Part shown: in pieces, positions 17,470 to 25,405 of the stretch
Numbering within the stretch: the first letter of the stretch is position 1
Layout of the letters: each line of letters starts with the position of its first letter
From: Denitrovibrio sp.
GTDB taxonomy: Bacteria; Chrysiogenota; Deferribacteres; Deferribacterales; Geovibrionaceae
DNA: 64,000 bases
NCBI GenBank assembly: GCA_002869145.1
Contig: PKTM01000012.1
Location: 62,001 to 126,000 of the forward strand
Direction: 5' to 3'
Position numbers and translations under genes: made by a program
Notes under the pieces: generated by a model
Told to the model about the DNA's origin: nothing
Database searches by the model: none
Seen by the model: the letters and a program-made list of their open reading frames with translations, nothing else

Positions 17470-17483
17470 AAAGTTGTCGATCA

Positions 17484-18311
17484 TTACGAAGCTTGCATGG
17501 ATATTTTATCGTCCAGCTCTATAGCCGATATGATCTCCTTTGCTGTTTGATACGCTATGTCTACTGAATCCATTATCTGGTCAACAGAGCCTTTACCCCA
17601 ACCTGTTAAATAACCGAAGCTGTAACTGCTGGAGTCTATTCCAAAATGTTCAGAGACAATATATGCAGTCATCTCAGCTTCAACTTCTTTTACACTTTTC
17701 GGCTTATCATTGTTACCGACATGGCTAAGTTGACAGTGAGCGACTTCATGAATCAGAGTCTTAAGCTTCTGTTCTTCGCTCTTAGAATCATTCAGGACAA
17801 TGATTTTTCCGTCAGTGAATCCTCCTAGTGCAGACTTAAGACTCTGTTGGATAATTTCGTAATCTTTGCTGAACATTGAAATAAACCTGTTGAATAGCTC
17901 TGTATGGCTTCCAAAGTCACTTACTATTGAAGGGACACTTTCCCCTTCTGTCTGGCTGATATCGAATACAGGCACTGTTATGAAGCCAGAGAGGTATTTC
18001 TTTTCAGGTTCTTTTTCATTACCTAAAAGTTGGCTCTCTTGCTCTGTAGATTTAATTTTCTTGAATGTCGGAGCAAAGATCATTATAGCCTTCTCGCCTT
18101 TACGAACTTGTCTGCCTAGTTCTTGCCATTTGCGATAGCCAGCCACATGAGATGCTTCTGGATTATGCTGATAAATGAGCAGTGAGTTGTAGAATGAATA
18201 CTGATGCAGTTTCGATACGAATGACAGGTACTGCTGAAATGTACCGCTATTGATAATGTTCTTGAGACCTTCCCTGATAATACCTGTTAGTTCGGATTTT
18301 TCTTTGTACAT
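17484..18311 (-). CDS. ArdC-like antirestriction protein / zinc metallopeptidase
   Basis: The 275-aa protein has an ArdC-type ssDNA-binding N-domain (FVSKLHQYSFYNSLLIYQHNPEASHVAGYRKWQELGRQVRKGEKAIMI) and a C-terminal metallopeptidase region with LIHEVAHCQLSH (HExxH, about residue 190) and a downstream Glu-rich EVEAEMTAYIV. ArdC proteins of mobile elements protect incoming DNA from restriction and are thought to bind single strands. GGAGGTGATTC lies directly upstream of the ATG. It is the first minus-strand cargo gene from the left. Confidence 0.85.
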   Translation of the reverse strand: MYKEKSELTGIIREGLKNIINSGTFQQYLSFVSKLHQYSFYNSLLIYQHNPEASHVAGYRKWQELGRQVRKGEKAIMIFAPTFKKIKSTEQESQLLGNEKEPEKKYLSGFITVPVFDISQTEGESVPSIVSDFGSHTELFNRFISMFSKDYEIIQQSLKSALGGFTDGKIIVLNDSKSEEQKLKTLIHEVAHCQLSHVGNNDKPKSVKEVEAEMTAYIVSEHFGIDSSSYSFGYLTGWGKGSVDQIMDSVDIAYQTAKEIISAIELDDKISMQAS

Positions 18312-18474
18312 GAATCACCTCCACACCACTAAAGAGTATGGTCAGTGATGTTAAGAACGAAAATGACACCCATGCCAATACTGACTAGGGGGGAGGTCTT
18401 GTTTTTCGTGTAAATTTTGAGATGTAGTAATGGTGTCAGGAGATTTTAATTTTCAGTACGGAATTAAAGAAAAT

Positions 18475-18503
18475 AAAGGAGCCTCTCTTTGAAAGACTCC
18501 TTT
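18475..18503 (-). terminator. Terminator of the 18.6-24.0 kb minus-strand cluster
   Basis: AAAGGAG (18475-18481) pairs with CTCCTTT (18497-18503). On the minus strand the stem is followed by TTTATTTTCTTT. It lies about 100 bp past the stop of the last gene of the cluster; the rest of 18312-18604 shows no gene. Confidence 0.65.
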
Positions 18504-18604
18504 GTAAATTTTATATATACTTTTTACTGCCAATCTGCAATGCAGGCAGGATTACAACTATACGCAAATAGTTTGACAGGCTCTTTCTATATTGGATATT
18601 ATTT

Positions 18605-19105
18605 TCATCTAAATCTATTACAAATGCTTCTTACACTATCTCTATCCTCATTTGATCCATTCCATTTTTCTATTTGAGTTTTAGTCCATTCATATCCGTT
18701 AGGACATCTAGCAGAAACAAGCCTACCCTGTAAAAAAAATAACTCCTTATCTAAATTTCCATTTTCGAGAAAATATTTGGTAATTCCTTCTTGTCTACCT
18801 TGTTCAAAAGTTGATTCAAGTCGAATATTACCATTATTATAATAAGCTTTTTTAACTCCATGATCTTTTCCGTCTTTAGAAGAAAATTCTCCGACAAGAA
18901 TACCTTTTTGATGTAGGCATATGTTTCCATTTATAAGATAATTATTTTTATCTAAGTAAAGCACGTCAATATATTGGACACCTTCTTTTGTATAATTTTT
19001 CTTATACATAGCTTTGGAATCAACGTTCATCTCATAGTCACACTTTGAGTGTGCAGTTATATTAATAATCAATGATATAAATAATATTGCTAACATTTTT
19101 CTCAT
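18605..19105 (-). CDS. Secreted MORN/YwqK-like repeat protein
   Basis: The 166-aa product has a signal peptide (RKMLAILFISLIINITAHS) and repeat units of the YwqK/MORN-2 type: GVKKAYYNNGNIRLESTFEQGRQEGITKYFLENGNLDKELFF. The family consists of beta-hairpin repeats in secreted or membrane proteins, often annotated as antitoxins, without a firm function. A longer cytoplasmic-side relative lies at 21179-22510 in the same element. Confidence 0.7.
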   Translation of the reverse strand: MRKMLAILFISLIINITAHSKCDYEMNVDSKAMYKKNYTKEGVQYIDVLYLDKNNYLINGNICLHQKGILVGEFSSKDGKDHGVKKAYYNNGNIRLESTFEQGRQEGITKYFLENGNLDKELFFLQGRLVSARCPNGYEWTKTQIEKWNGSNEDRDSVRSICNRFR

Positions 19106-19132
19106 TTAGAAAACTCCTTGTGATTTATTGTT

Positions 19133-19813
19133 TTAAAATTCAATCTGCATTTCTTCTGTAACATACATTGTAGGTTTCCCTTTGTATGACTTTACGCTCC
19201 CCCTAACACAAACAGTTTTGCCCGTTAACGAATTAAGATTGTATGTAAATTTATACGCATCTCTGCCCCATATAACAACACTAAACAACTGGTTAGGATA
19301 AGTATTACCAAAATTCAGAAAAACAGGCCTTCCTTTAGCTTTAGAAAAATATACACTTGCGACATTAGAACATGTCTTGACATAGCTCCCCACATATTCA
19401 TGCAAATCCTTAAGTTTTACTATTTTAATTTTTTCTTTCATATGGGCAGACGGTGGCATAATCGTGCACTTGTAACTTTGCTCACTACTTCCTGACTTAA
19501 ACATTAGATAAAGCATACTGTGACTTCTATAAAATTGAATTCCTACTGCCCCAGCTTCGTAGTAAGAGTATAATGAAGTATCCATATTGGGATTGTGTTT
19601 ATAAAGTATAAGACTATCACCTGCTGAACCATTTTCAGGTATAGCAAGTAATTCATTTGTGTTTGTTTCAAAAAAAATAATAGTTTTACCATCAGGAGTG
19701 TTTTCATCACAGATAGCAGTAAACTTAGATATTATATTGTATTCAGAGTATTGATTTGCAAAAACAGAGCATGCAATCAATAATAACACTAATAATTTCA
19801 TAACTAGTCCCAT
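19133..19813 (-). CDS. Exported OB-fold protein
   Basis: The 226-aa product starts with a signal peptide (VMKLLVLLLIACSVFA). The C-terminal about 90 residues form an OB-fold-like domain: LHEYVGSYVKTCSNVASVYF ... GRPVFLNFGNTYPNQLFSVVIWG ... LTGKTVCVRGSVKSYKGKPTMYV, as seen in exported proteins fused to nucleases. The middle has a Cys-bearing beta-rich domain of unknown type. GAGAGGGG precedes the ATG at 19813; the Met five codons later is an alternative. Confidence 0.7.
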   Translation of the reverse strand: MGLVMKLLVLLLIACSVFANQYSEYNIISKFTAICDENTPDGKTIIFFETNTNELLAIPENGSAGDSLILYKHNPNMDTSLYSYYEAGAVGIQFYRSHSMLYLMFKSGSSEQSYKCTIMPPSAHMKEKIKIVKLKDLHEYVGSYVKTCSNVASVYFSKAKGRPVFLNFGNTYPNQLFSVVIWGRDAYKFTYNLNSLTGKTVCVRGSVKSYKGKPTMYVTEEMQIEF

Positions 19814-19918
19814 AAGTAACCCCTCTCTTTCATTAAATCCTAATAGTCTATTTTCACATAAATAAGGGTAAATTTTATGTGTTAATTAAATTTTTCATCT
19901 AATATGATTAATTTAGCA

Positions 19919-20332
19919 TTATTCAGCATTCCTAGTGCCTCTACAATTCGGAAATTGGCTACATCCCCAAAAATTTTTACCCGCATACTTGCCCTGTTTT
20001 GCTGTTCTTTTTACCATTTTTGAATTACAAATTGGACATGCAGGACTTTTATTATATATATTATCCAAATAATTTGTTTCTTGAATTTGCCTGTGTTGAC
20101 TATTTCTAGTAACTTCTACAAGCTCACGCTTGTCTTTATTTTGGTTAGATTTAATAAAGATATATGTCAACACTAAAGAAATAACAAAAGTATGAGGCAA
20201 TGCTGCTATAATACAATATGATTTAAAACAAGCTCCAAAAAGCACAACTTGATTAACTACAAGTGTTATTATCCAGATTACAAAAAAAACACCAAAATTT
20301 TCTTTTACAGATTTTAACATAATTATTACCAC
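19919..20332 (-). CDS. Membrane protein with topoisomerase-type zinc finger
   Basis: The 137-aa protein has two hydrophobic segments (VFFVIWIITLVVNQVVLFGA and ALPHTFVISLVLTYIFI) and a C-terminal zf-C4 domain CPICNSKMVKRTAKQGKYAGKNFWGCSQFPNCRGTRN, the zinc ribbon found in topoisomerase I C-termini. It overlaps the SNase gene by 7 bp. Role unknown; a membrane-associated nucleic-acid binding protein fits its SNase and OB-fold neighbours. Confidence 0.7.
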   Translation of the reverse strand: MVIIMLKSVKENFGVFFVIWIITLVVNQVVLFGACFKSYCIIAALPHTFVISLVLTYIFIKSNQNKDKRELVEVTRNSQHRQIQETNYLDNIYNKSPACPICNSKMVKRTAKQGKYAGKNFWGCSQFPNCRGTRNAE

Positions 20333-20763
20333 TCAGCTTTTTTACCTCCAGTATACACTTTGCCGAGTTTGTTTTCAATTAACAAGCTTCCCAAGCATTT
20401 CCCGTCAATAAAGACATTAGCAACAATTCTAAAATACTTCCCCCTTTGAACGTTTCTGAGCTCTATAACTTTACCAAATTTTAGTTTCTCAACAGTAAAC
20501 TGCTTAGCTTGTTGAGCCAGAGCTTTAATCTCTGGACGTTTATCTCTCATTTCAGGTGTATCAACACCTGCTACTCTGATAGCTATTCTGTTACCTATTA
20601 GCGGATGAACTCCTTCTATATTACACCTGAAAGTATCACCGTCATATACAGATGTGACCTCTTTACAAATTAAAGTTCCGTAATTTACTGAGTCAGATGA
20701 TTCAGCAAAACAAAAACTGAAACTTGTCTGAAAGAGCAAAAATATACATACTATAAACTTCAT
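20326..20763 (-). CDS. Exported thermonuclease-like (SNase) protein
   Basis: The 145-aa product has a signal peptide ending near FCFAES and a staphylococcal-nuclease OB-fold: VTSVYDGDTFRCNIEG, IAIRVAGVDTPE (catalytic Arg and Glu), then RGKYFRIVANVFIDGKCLGSLLIENKLG. Calcium-dependent cleavage of DNA or RNA outside the cytoplasm is the family activity. The usual DxYGR segment is changed to GKYFR, with the Arg kept. In plasmids and islands such nucleases often accompany transfer or SSB genes, as here. Confidence 0.85.
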   Translation of the reverse strand: MKFIVCIFLLFQTSFSFCFAESSDSVNYGTLICKEVTSVYDGDTFRCNIEGVHPLIGNRIAIRVAGVDTPEMRDKRPEIKALAQQAKQFTVEKLKFGKVIELRNVQRGKYFRIVANVFIDGKCLGSLLIENKLGKVYTGGKKAEW

Positions 20764-20771
20764 TCTGTCAC

Positions 20772-21170
20772 CTAGAAAGGCAAATCTTCATCGTTTGTAT
20801 TGTCTGTGTCTTCTGGTGGAAAACTTGTGTCACTTTCAACTGCCTTGGGCTTAGACACAAGCTGAACATTCTCAGCAACAATCTCATGTTTTGATTTTTT
20901 TGTACCTTCTTGTTCCCACTGCTTATAGTTCAGCCTTCCTTCTATCAATACAGACATACCCTTTGAAACATATTCTCCGCAGAATTCTGCTGTTCTACCG
21001 AATGTAACAATATCAATAAAGCAAACATCTTCCTTCTGACCAGTACTTTTACGGTATCTGCTTACCGCTAATCCGAACTTAGCGATATATAAGTTTTTAT
21101 CTGGAATGTATGAAACCTCAGGGTCTCTTGTCAAATTTCCTAGTAAAATACATTTGTTTAAAAATCCCAC
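20772..21170 (-). CDS. ssb: Single-stranded DNA-binding protein
   Basis: The 132-aa protein begins MGFLNKCILLGNLTRDPEVSYIP, with FGLAVSRYR, CFIDIVTFGRTAEFCGEYVSKGMSVLIEGRLNYKQWE, and ends in DEDLPF, the acidic C-terminal tip that recruits repair and replication proteins. It is an element-borne SSB, probably acting with the ArdC-like and AAA proteins during replication or transfer. Confidence 0.96.
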   Translation of the reverse strand: MGFLNKCILLGNLTRDPEVSYIPDKNLYIAKFGLAVSRYRKSTGQKEDVCFIDIVTFGRTAEFCGEYVSKGMSVLIEGRLNYKQWEQEGTKKSKHEIVAENVQLVSKPKAVESDTSFPPEDTDNTNDEDLPF

Positions 21171-21178
21171 AGCACACC

Positions 21179-22510
21179 CTAAAATGTTTTGCTTGAAAGA
21201 GGTTCTCCATTTGCAAATATGACCTCTCTTTTCACCAGACCTGTTTCATGAAATTCTCTGGCAACACCATCAACAACTCCATCAACATAAGGTGTTTCAC
21301 ACCTTAGTGTTCCATCCTCGTAATATTGTTTGGCTAATCCATTTATTCTATTCTGATTATACATAAATTTACTTTTGAGCAAACCATTGCTAAAAAATTC
21401 TTTCATAACTCCTTCTGCTTTCCCTAGGCTAAACTGCCCTTCAGTCTTAAGCTCTCCATTAATATAGTACTCTCTTGAGATTCCATCCAAAACTCCGTTG
21501 ACATAAGGAGCTTCAGCTTTGATATTTCCATCTTCATAGTATGATTGAAATACCCCATCAATTGTTCCATCACTAAAAGGAATCTTTTCTTTAATTTGTC
21601 CGTTAATATGATACGTGAGAGAGATACCATTAAATGGTTCTCCTAAGTAAAATTGTATCCCATCGATTAGCTCAAGCTTGTCATGATCGCAAATAACATT
21701 TTTGTCTTTATTACCTGTGTTCTCTTCAAACTCTTCATCAGCCACTTCTATAATCCAATCCTTTAAAAATTCATCTAATTCTTTATTTACTTCATCGGAA
21801 ATTTCATTATTACTACCTGAACACATATCAGTCTCTGATAGATCATCAGTGTAGCTTGAATTCAAAGTTAACATATGTGAAGGGGTCTCTTTTTCATAAT
21901 AATTTAAAATGTCATTTTCATACTCATCAATACTTACCGATTCATCATCGAATTCATCAACATCTTCAAAAATATCTTTATCTACTTGGCTATGAACTTC
22001 GAAAACTTTCCACTTTTCCCCTGCATTTAGCACAGTTGGAATAAATTCTATGTCATCTGAAAATAGATTATCCTGAAAATTATAAATATTTGCGTTTAAG
22101 AATTTTTCATGTGTTTTAATGTCAATCAAAACTTTTTCTGGTAAGTATCCATTAGACTCTTTGTATTCGTACAAGAAGTCTTGAAGTCCAACAATTAAAT
22201 CTTCTATTTCACGAGCCTTACTATTGACTATCTCTGCCTTATGATGAATATCAGCGATAGCCAAAGCCATTCTAACATTCCATGGTGAATTCATATGTGG
22301 CGATCCATGTTGTCCTAATAAAGTAGCAAAGTGTTTAACCTCATCTATTTCACCAAGAACTATTCGATTGTATGAGTCAAAAGGTACACCAAGCTCTGTA
22401 CATAGTGCTCTTATATCTGATCCATTCTGTTCATTTCTTGCTCTATTAGCCCTATCAGCAAAAACTTTCAAAATTATGAAAAAAACAATAATTGCAATTA
22501 TCCATCCCAA
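21179..22510 (-). CDS. Membrane-anchored MORN/YwqK repeat protein
   Basis: The 443-aa protein starts with a membrane span (GWIIAIIVFFIILKVFA). The middle is acidic and unrecognised. The C-terminal about 150 residues contain at least five repeats of the pattern YYEDGxxKxExPYxNGxxDGxxREYY. It is a larger relative of 18605-19105. The ATG is 9 nt downstream of the upstream gene region, and the ssb gene follows by 8 bp. The function of this repeat family in islands is not known. Confidence 0.65.
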   Translation of the reverse strand: MGWIIAIIVFFIILKVFADRANRARNEQNGSDIRALCTELGVPFDSYNRIVLGEIDEVKHFATLLGQHGSPHMNSPWNVRMALAIADIHHKAEIVNSKAREIEDLIVGLQDFLYEYKESNGYLPEKVLIDIKTHEKFLNANIYNFQDNLFSDDIEFIPTVLNAGEKWKVFEVHSQVDKDIFEDVDEFDDESVSIDEYENDILNYYEKETPSHMLTLNSSYTDDLSETDMCSGSNNEISDEVNKELDEFLKDWIIEVADEEFEENTGNKDKNVICDHDKLELIDGIQFYLGEPFNGISLTYHINGQIKEKIPFSDGTIDGVFQSYYEDGNIKAEAPYVNGVLDGISREYYINGELKTEGQFSLGKAEGVMKEFFSNGLLKSKFMYNQNRINGLAKQYYEDGTLRCETPYVDGVVDGVAREFHETGLVKREVIFANGEPLSSKTF

Positions 22511-22538
22511 AGCGTATTCTCCTCTGTGTTTGCCATGG

Positions 22539-22904
22539 TTATATCTTATTTATTTTTCTCATGAATGCATCAGCTAGATGAGTAGCATTATCTGTATAGA
22601 TCATTGCTTTCTCTTTATAACCACTTTCTATGATGTTGATAACAACATCATCATTACCTATCATGTCTCTAAATGTTACACATCTTGCACCAGTTTCACT
22701 AAAATCATCTTCAGCACCTTTAGCTAAGGCATAATTTCTATATCTTTTATACGGCTTTTTTGCAAATATAGACTTACCCCTATTATATCTATAAGCTTCA
22801 GTAATTTCTTCTTTTATAAACGCATTACCAATATCTCCATTTGTCAATATTTTCCATGCGATTATTGTAATGAATAATAATCCTATCAGAATAACGTATC
22901 CCAT
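22539..22904 (-). CDS. Small membrane-anchored protein of unknown function
   Basis: The 121-aa product has one N-terminal hydrophobic helix (GYVILIGLLFITIIAWKIL) followed by a charged domain (GAEDDFSETGARCVTFRDMIGNDDVVINIIESGYKEKAMIYTDNATHLADAFM). Not recognised. It lies upstream of the MORN protein gene on the same strand and may share its transcript. Confidence 0.55.
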   Translation of the reverse strand: MGYVILIGLLFITIIAWKILTNGDIGNAFIKEEITEAYRYNRGKSIFAKKPYKRYRNYALAKGAEDDFSETGARCVTFRDMIGNDDVVINIIESGYKEKAMIYTDNATHLADAFMRKINKI

Positions 22905-22995
22905 ATTTTCACCTTTATTCCGTCTCAGTTAATTAAATTCTCACTAAGTCTATTGTAGCATCTTTATCTTACCTTTACTGTAAAATTTGAACTCT

Positions 22996-23280
22996 TCAAT
23001 ATTCAGTGTCTAAATCTGGATAATGATAACAAAGCTCCTGTCCAAGAATCACATTACCTCCCATCTTCTCACAGCTTGATCTTGCAGCTCCATCAGCAGC
23101 TATTGGACCGATCATAGCTACAGCAAATATTTGACCACCAGTGAAATCTATTCTATCTATTTTATTACAGCCTTTAAGGTCTGTAACTGTTTGAGCTTTA
23201 AGCACTGCTCTGTTTGATGTTGTAAGACAGCCAGATAAGAACATCGTTAATATTACAAGTATTATTAATTTGAATTTCAT
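22996..23280 (-). CDS. Small lipoprotein
   Basis: The 94-aa product has a lipoprotein signal peptide with lipobox FLSGC at residues 15-19. The short mature part contains GGQIFAVAMIGPIAADGAARSSCEKMGGNVI, with paired Cys residues. Not recognised beyond being envelope-attached. Confidence 0.6.
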   Translation of the reverse strand: MKFKLIILVILTMFLSGCLTTSNRAVLKAQTVTDLKGCNKIDRIDFTGGQIFAVAMIGPIAADGAARSSCEKMGGNVILGQELCYHYPDLDTEY

Positions 23281-23371
23281 ATCTGCACCTATGATTTTTT
23301 AGTTTTACTAAAACGATCATAGCACCTTGATATTAAATAGAGGTCGCTTAGAAAGCGACATTAGATTTTAA

Positions 23372-23974
23372 TTACCCACCAAGCACAGGCAAATCATACG
23401 AGAAGAGAACATCATTAATTTCATAGATATCATAAATGCCTTTCATTATGAAATATTCGATTATCACATCAAATAATAAGCTACGTGAAAGAGAGAATCC
23501 TGCACGTTTAAGAAGGTCTCGTGTTTCATCAAGCGAAAGCTCTAGTGCAATAGCCAAAGCAATAGCTGTTCTTTTACTGGGGATATATCTTTGCTCGTTG
23601 CGTATCTTAGAAAACAATCTACGGTCAATATTGGCTTTTTTATACACATCAACAGGATTTATCCCCTTATCATCGATATACTTCATAAGAGTTGCAGAAA
23701 AAGAACTCTCAAGAAGTGCAGCAATGCTTCTTTCTGTGTCTCTTTTTCTTTTTTCTTCACTTACAGGATCAGAATAGTATGAGTGACGCTCTTTTAACCA
23801 TGATTCCCCTGATTCTCTTTTCTCACGTTCTTCTGCTTCAGTCCTGTCAGCAAATGCTCTGATTCTGCCGAAGAAGCCTTTATAATTCTTATTACACTTG
23901 AATTCATAGTGATTATTTATAAAGATGTTAATTTCATCAAACAGTGGGTTTGAAGGAGTTTTTTTTCTCACCAA
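23372..23974 (-). CDS. Helix-turn-helix protein of the macro-domain-associated type
   Basis: The 200-aa protein has a charged N-terminal region and a C-terminal domain (DKGINPVDVYKKANIDRRLFSKIRNEQRYIPSKRTAIALAIALELSLDETRDLLKRAGFSLSRSLLFDVIIEYFI...YDIYEINDVLFSYDLPVLG). The same XRE-like helical domain is common at the C-terminus of bacterial proteins carrying a macro or kinase-like domain; here it stands without one. Probably a DNA-binding regulator of the element. Confidence 0.65.
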   Translation of the reverse strand: MVRKKTPSNPLFDEINIFINNHYEFKCNKNYKGFFGRIRAFADRTEAEEREKRESGESWLKERHSYYSDPVSEEKRKRDTERSIAALLESSFSATLMKYIDDKGINPVDVYKKANIDRRLFSKIRNEQRYIPSKRTAIALAIALELSLDETRDLLKRAGFSLSRSLLFDVIIEYFIMKGIYDIYEINDVLFSYDLPVLGG

Positions 23975-24072
23975 AGTTCCCCTTATAGCTCTATGTGTAA
24001 ATATAAAGTCAATAAGAATTATAACTGTGATAAGATGAATTCATCAACTAGAGTTTATTACGAGGTTAATTA

Positions 24073-24306
24073 ATGACAAAAGCAATCTGTTTTAACTGTG
24101 GAAGTATAAAACTCGGTTCACTTACAGCTTGTGAGAACTGCAACGTAGAACCAGAGAGCAAACATGATCTTGCTGTTTCTATTCACCTATCTGATCACTT
24201 GATGAGTAATGAAGAGCTCACTGAGATCAGCAAAGCGATAAAAGAAGGCGTAAAGGTCAAGCTTAGCGATGAAACTGTAGAAAAGTGGAGTAAGATGTTT
24301 GAGTGA
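24073..24306 (+). CDS. Small zinc-ribbon protein
   Basis: The 77-aa product has an N-terminal four-Cys knuckle (CFNCGSIKLGSLTACENC) followed by a helical domain (DLAVSIHLSDHLMSNEELTEISKAIKEGVKVKLSDETVEKW). Transcribed toward the right end of the element. Function unknown. Confidence 0.6.
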   Translation: MTKAICFNCGSIKLGSLTACENCNVEPESKHDLAVSIHLSDHLMSNEELTEISKAIKEGVKVKLSDETVEKWSKMFE

Positions 24307-24371
24307 GCGTTAATATCTGCTATAATTTGATTGCACCATCAGGAATACAATCGTAACAAAATAGCCAAAGC

Positions 24372-24388
24372 GGGTAATATTTGGGTAA
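24372..24388 (+). promoter_or_regulatory. Right arm-type integrase binding repeat
   Basis: GGGTAATAT-T-TGGGTAA matches the left repeat at 12604-12620 at 16 of 17 positions and in the same orientation. It lies 54 bp inside attR. A nearby 7-bp inverted repeat (CGCTAG-TCTTAAC-CTAGCG) lies between it and attR. Confidence 0.65.
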
Positions 24389-24442
24389 TATTAAATCAGT
24401 CGCTAGTCTTAACCTAGCGATATCAACAACTTGCTTAATATA

Positions 24443-24466
24443 TTCGATTCCCACCGCCTCCATTTT
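24443..24466. repeat. attR: ssrA 3'-end attachment site (24-bp direct repeat, right copy)
   Basis: Identical over 24 bp to 12476-12499. It is not part of a functional tmRNA here and marks the right end of the element. Confidence 0.92.
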
Positions 24467-24681
24467 TATCTTTTTTATTATCAATGACTTATATTTCAAA
24501 CAGGCCGTTTTCGTAATTTTTTCGTATGGGATTTTCCTTGTTTATCAATGACTTACAAGAGGCATATTTCGTGAAAATATTAACTGCTTTATTATAAACA
24601 ACTTAAGCTGGTATTTCGGTCAATTTCACACTCAACCCCATCTGGCGAGCTAAATAAATTCTCTGACAGCGAATTTATTTC
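24467..24681. other. Non-coding flank with direct and inverted repeats
   Basis: No gene is visible. A 14-bp direct repeat TTATCAATGACTTA occurs at 24478-24491 and 24542-24555. A perfect 10-bp inverted repeat, AAATAAATTC (24652-24661) facing GAATTTATTT (24671-24680), ends immediately before the promoter of the structured RNA. It may insulate that locus. Confidence 0.5.
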
Positions 24682-24710
24682 TTGACTTATACATTAATAT
24701 CTACTACCTT
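24682..24710 (+). promoter_or_regulatory. Putative promoter of the retron RNA
   Basis: TTGACT (24682-24687), a 17-bp spacer and TACCTT (24705-24710); the start would be near 24717, just before the structured segment. Confidence 0.5.
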
Positions 24711-24716
24711 TCATAT

Positions 24717-24970
24717 AGGACATGGTTGGTATTATGCCATCGAAAGTGGGCTTCGGCTCGTGGAATGCTATCATGCGTTCTAACTTTTCCGGGGTACATG
24801 TTGTGTCGTACGGTGCGGTTGGCATTGCACGATCACCACGATAGATCTCTGGCCCTGCAGGCTGGCATAGCCTGCAGGAAATAACACTAACTGACCTTTT
24901 TTTTGTAACCTCTTCCTTTTTGGCATAACAGCACCACTAGGTGCTGAATAAAGGAGGTGACACATGTCTC
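24717..24970 (+). ncRNA. Candidate retron msr-msd RNA
   Basis: The stretch is non-coding, more G+C-rich than its flanks, and full of helices: TGGTATTATGCCA-type hairpin (24725-24740), GGGC-UUCG-GCUC hairpin (24748-24759), an imperfect stem CTATCATG/CACGATAG enclosing about 60 nt (24766-24844), a perfect 10-bp stem CCTGCAGGCT/AGCCTGCAGG (24854-24878), and CAGCACC/GGTGCTG (24929-24946). GGACATG near 24718 can pair with CATGTCT at 24963-24969, a possible a1/a2 end pair. A T8 run lies at 24897. It directly precedes an operon encoding a retron-type RT, where retrons carry their msr-msd. The exact ends and branching G are not determined. Confidence 0.55.
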
Positions 24971-25080
24971 ACAGAAAGAAGATGTCAGACAAAGTAAAGT
25001 CATTCCTATGGAGACACCGTAAACTCATTCGCAAGATAGTTTTATGGTTAGCCGGGATGATTTATGACTTATTTGACTAG
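24964..25080 (+). CDS. 38-aa basic amphipathic small protein
   Basis: ATG at 24964 follows an excellent ribosome-binding site, AAAGGAGGTGACAC. The product MSHRKKMSDKVKSFLWRHRK continues with LIRKIVLWLAGMIYDLFD, so it has a strongly basic N-half (12 Lys/Arg among the first 24 residues) and a hydrophobic, Trp-containing C-half. It resembles small membrane-active or type I toxin-like peptides in composition only. It lies between the structured RNA and the XRE gene, and its start overlaps the possible a2 segment. Confidence 0.55.
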   Translation: MSHRKKMSDKVKSFLWRHRKLIRKIVLWLAGMIYDLFD

Positions 25081-25111
25081 AGTTAGTGTTTTTTTTCATA
25101 AAGGTGTTGAA

Positions 25112-25405
25112 ATGATAGGTGAAGCACTCCGGCTCATAAGAGTCCTAAACGATAAAAAATTAATCGACGTTTCGAATGACTTAAACATATCCTCAGGATA
25201 TCTTTCTGAACTTGAGAAAGACAAGAAAAAACCAAGCCTAGACACTATTGAGAAACTCGCTTCGTATTATGAATGTAAGCCTTCCGCAATTCTCCTCTTT
25301 TCTGAAAAGTTAGAAGACGACTCATTAAAATCTAAAATAAAGACATCTATTCAGAAAAAACTGCTTGCGTTTATGGACATCGTAGAACAGGGCAAAAATG
25401 TCTAA
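25112..25405 (+). CDS. XRE-family regulator of the retron locus
   Basis: The 97-aa protein is almost only an XRE helix-turn-helix: GEALRLIRVLNDKKLIDVSNDLNISSGYLSELEKDKKKPSLDTIEKLASYYECKPSAIL. The start at 25112 is chosen for AAGGTG upstream; an in-frame ATG at 25064 would add 16 residues. The stop overlaps the RT start by 8 nt (ATGTCTAA), implying translational coupling. Small HTH proteins encoded next to the RT occur in HTH-associated retrons (type VI in the published classification, as I recall it). Confidence 0.85.
   Translation: MIGEALRLIRVLNDKKLIDVSNDLNISSGYLSELEKDKKKPSLDTIEKLASYYECKPSAILLFSEKLEDDSLKSKIKTSIQKKLLAFMDIVEQGKNV

Larger units (their letters stand above)
16720..17483. other. 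Long non-coding region rich in inverted repeats
   Basis: No convincing gene is visible over about 760 bp; a 69-codon open frame at 17227-17436 has no ribosome-binding site and atypical composition. The region holds a compound hairpin at 16899-16964 (separate entry), the palindrome GCAAGTACTTGC near 17080, AATGTAATTTACATT near 17158 and the ArdC terminator at 17444-17469. A replication origin or structured RNA is possible. Confidence 0.5.
12476..24466 (+). mobile_element. Integrative element (about 12 kb) inserted in the 3' end of ssrA
   Basis: A perfect 24-bp copy of the ssrA 3' end (12476-12499) recurs at 24443-24466, defining the two attachment sites. A P4-type integrase starts 170 bp inside the left end. 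Two matching 17-bp arm-type repeats sit just inside each end. Cargo includes AlpA, a primase/RepA-like ATPase (interrupted), a winged-helix protein, an ArdC-like protein, SSB, secreted SNase-like nuclease and small envelope proteins. No capsid, tail or relaxase gene is seen, so it is a satellite or genomic island needing help to move. Confidence 0.9.

Noticed and set aside
24854-24904. Perfect CCTGCAGGCT hairpin followed by T8 as a terminator
   Set aside because: The T-run is 18 nt beyond the stem rather than adjacent, and the hairpin fits better as part of the structured retron RNA.
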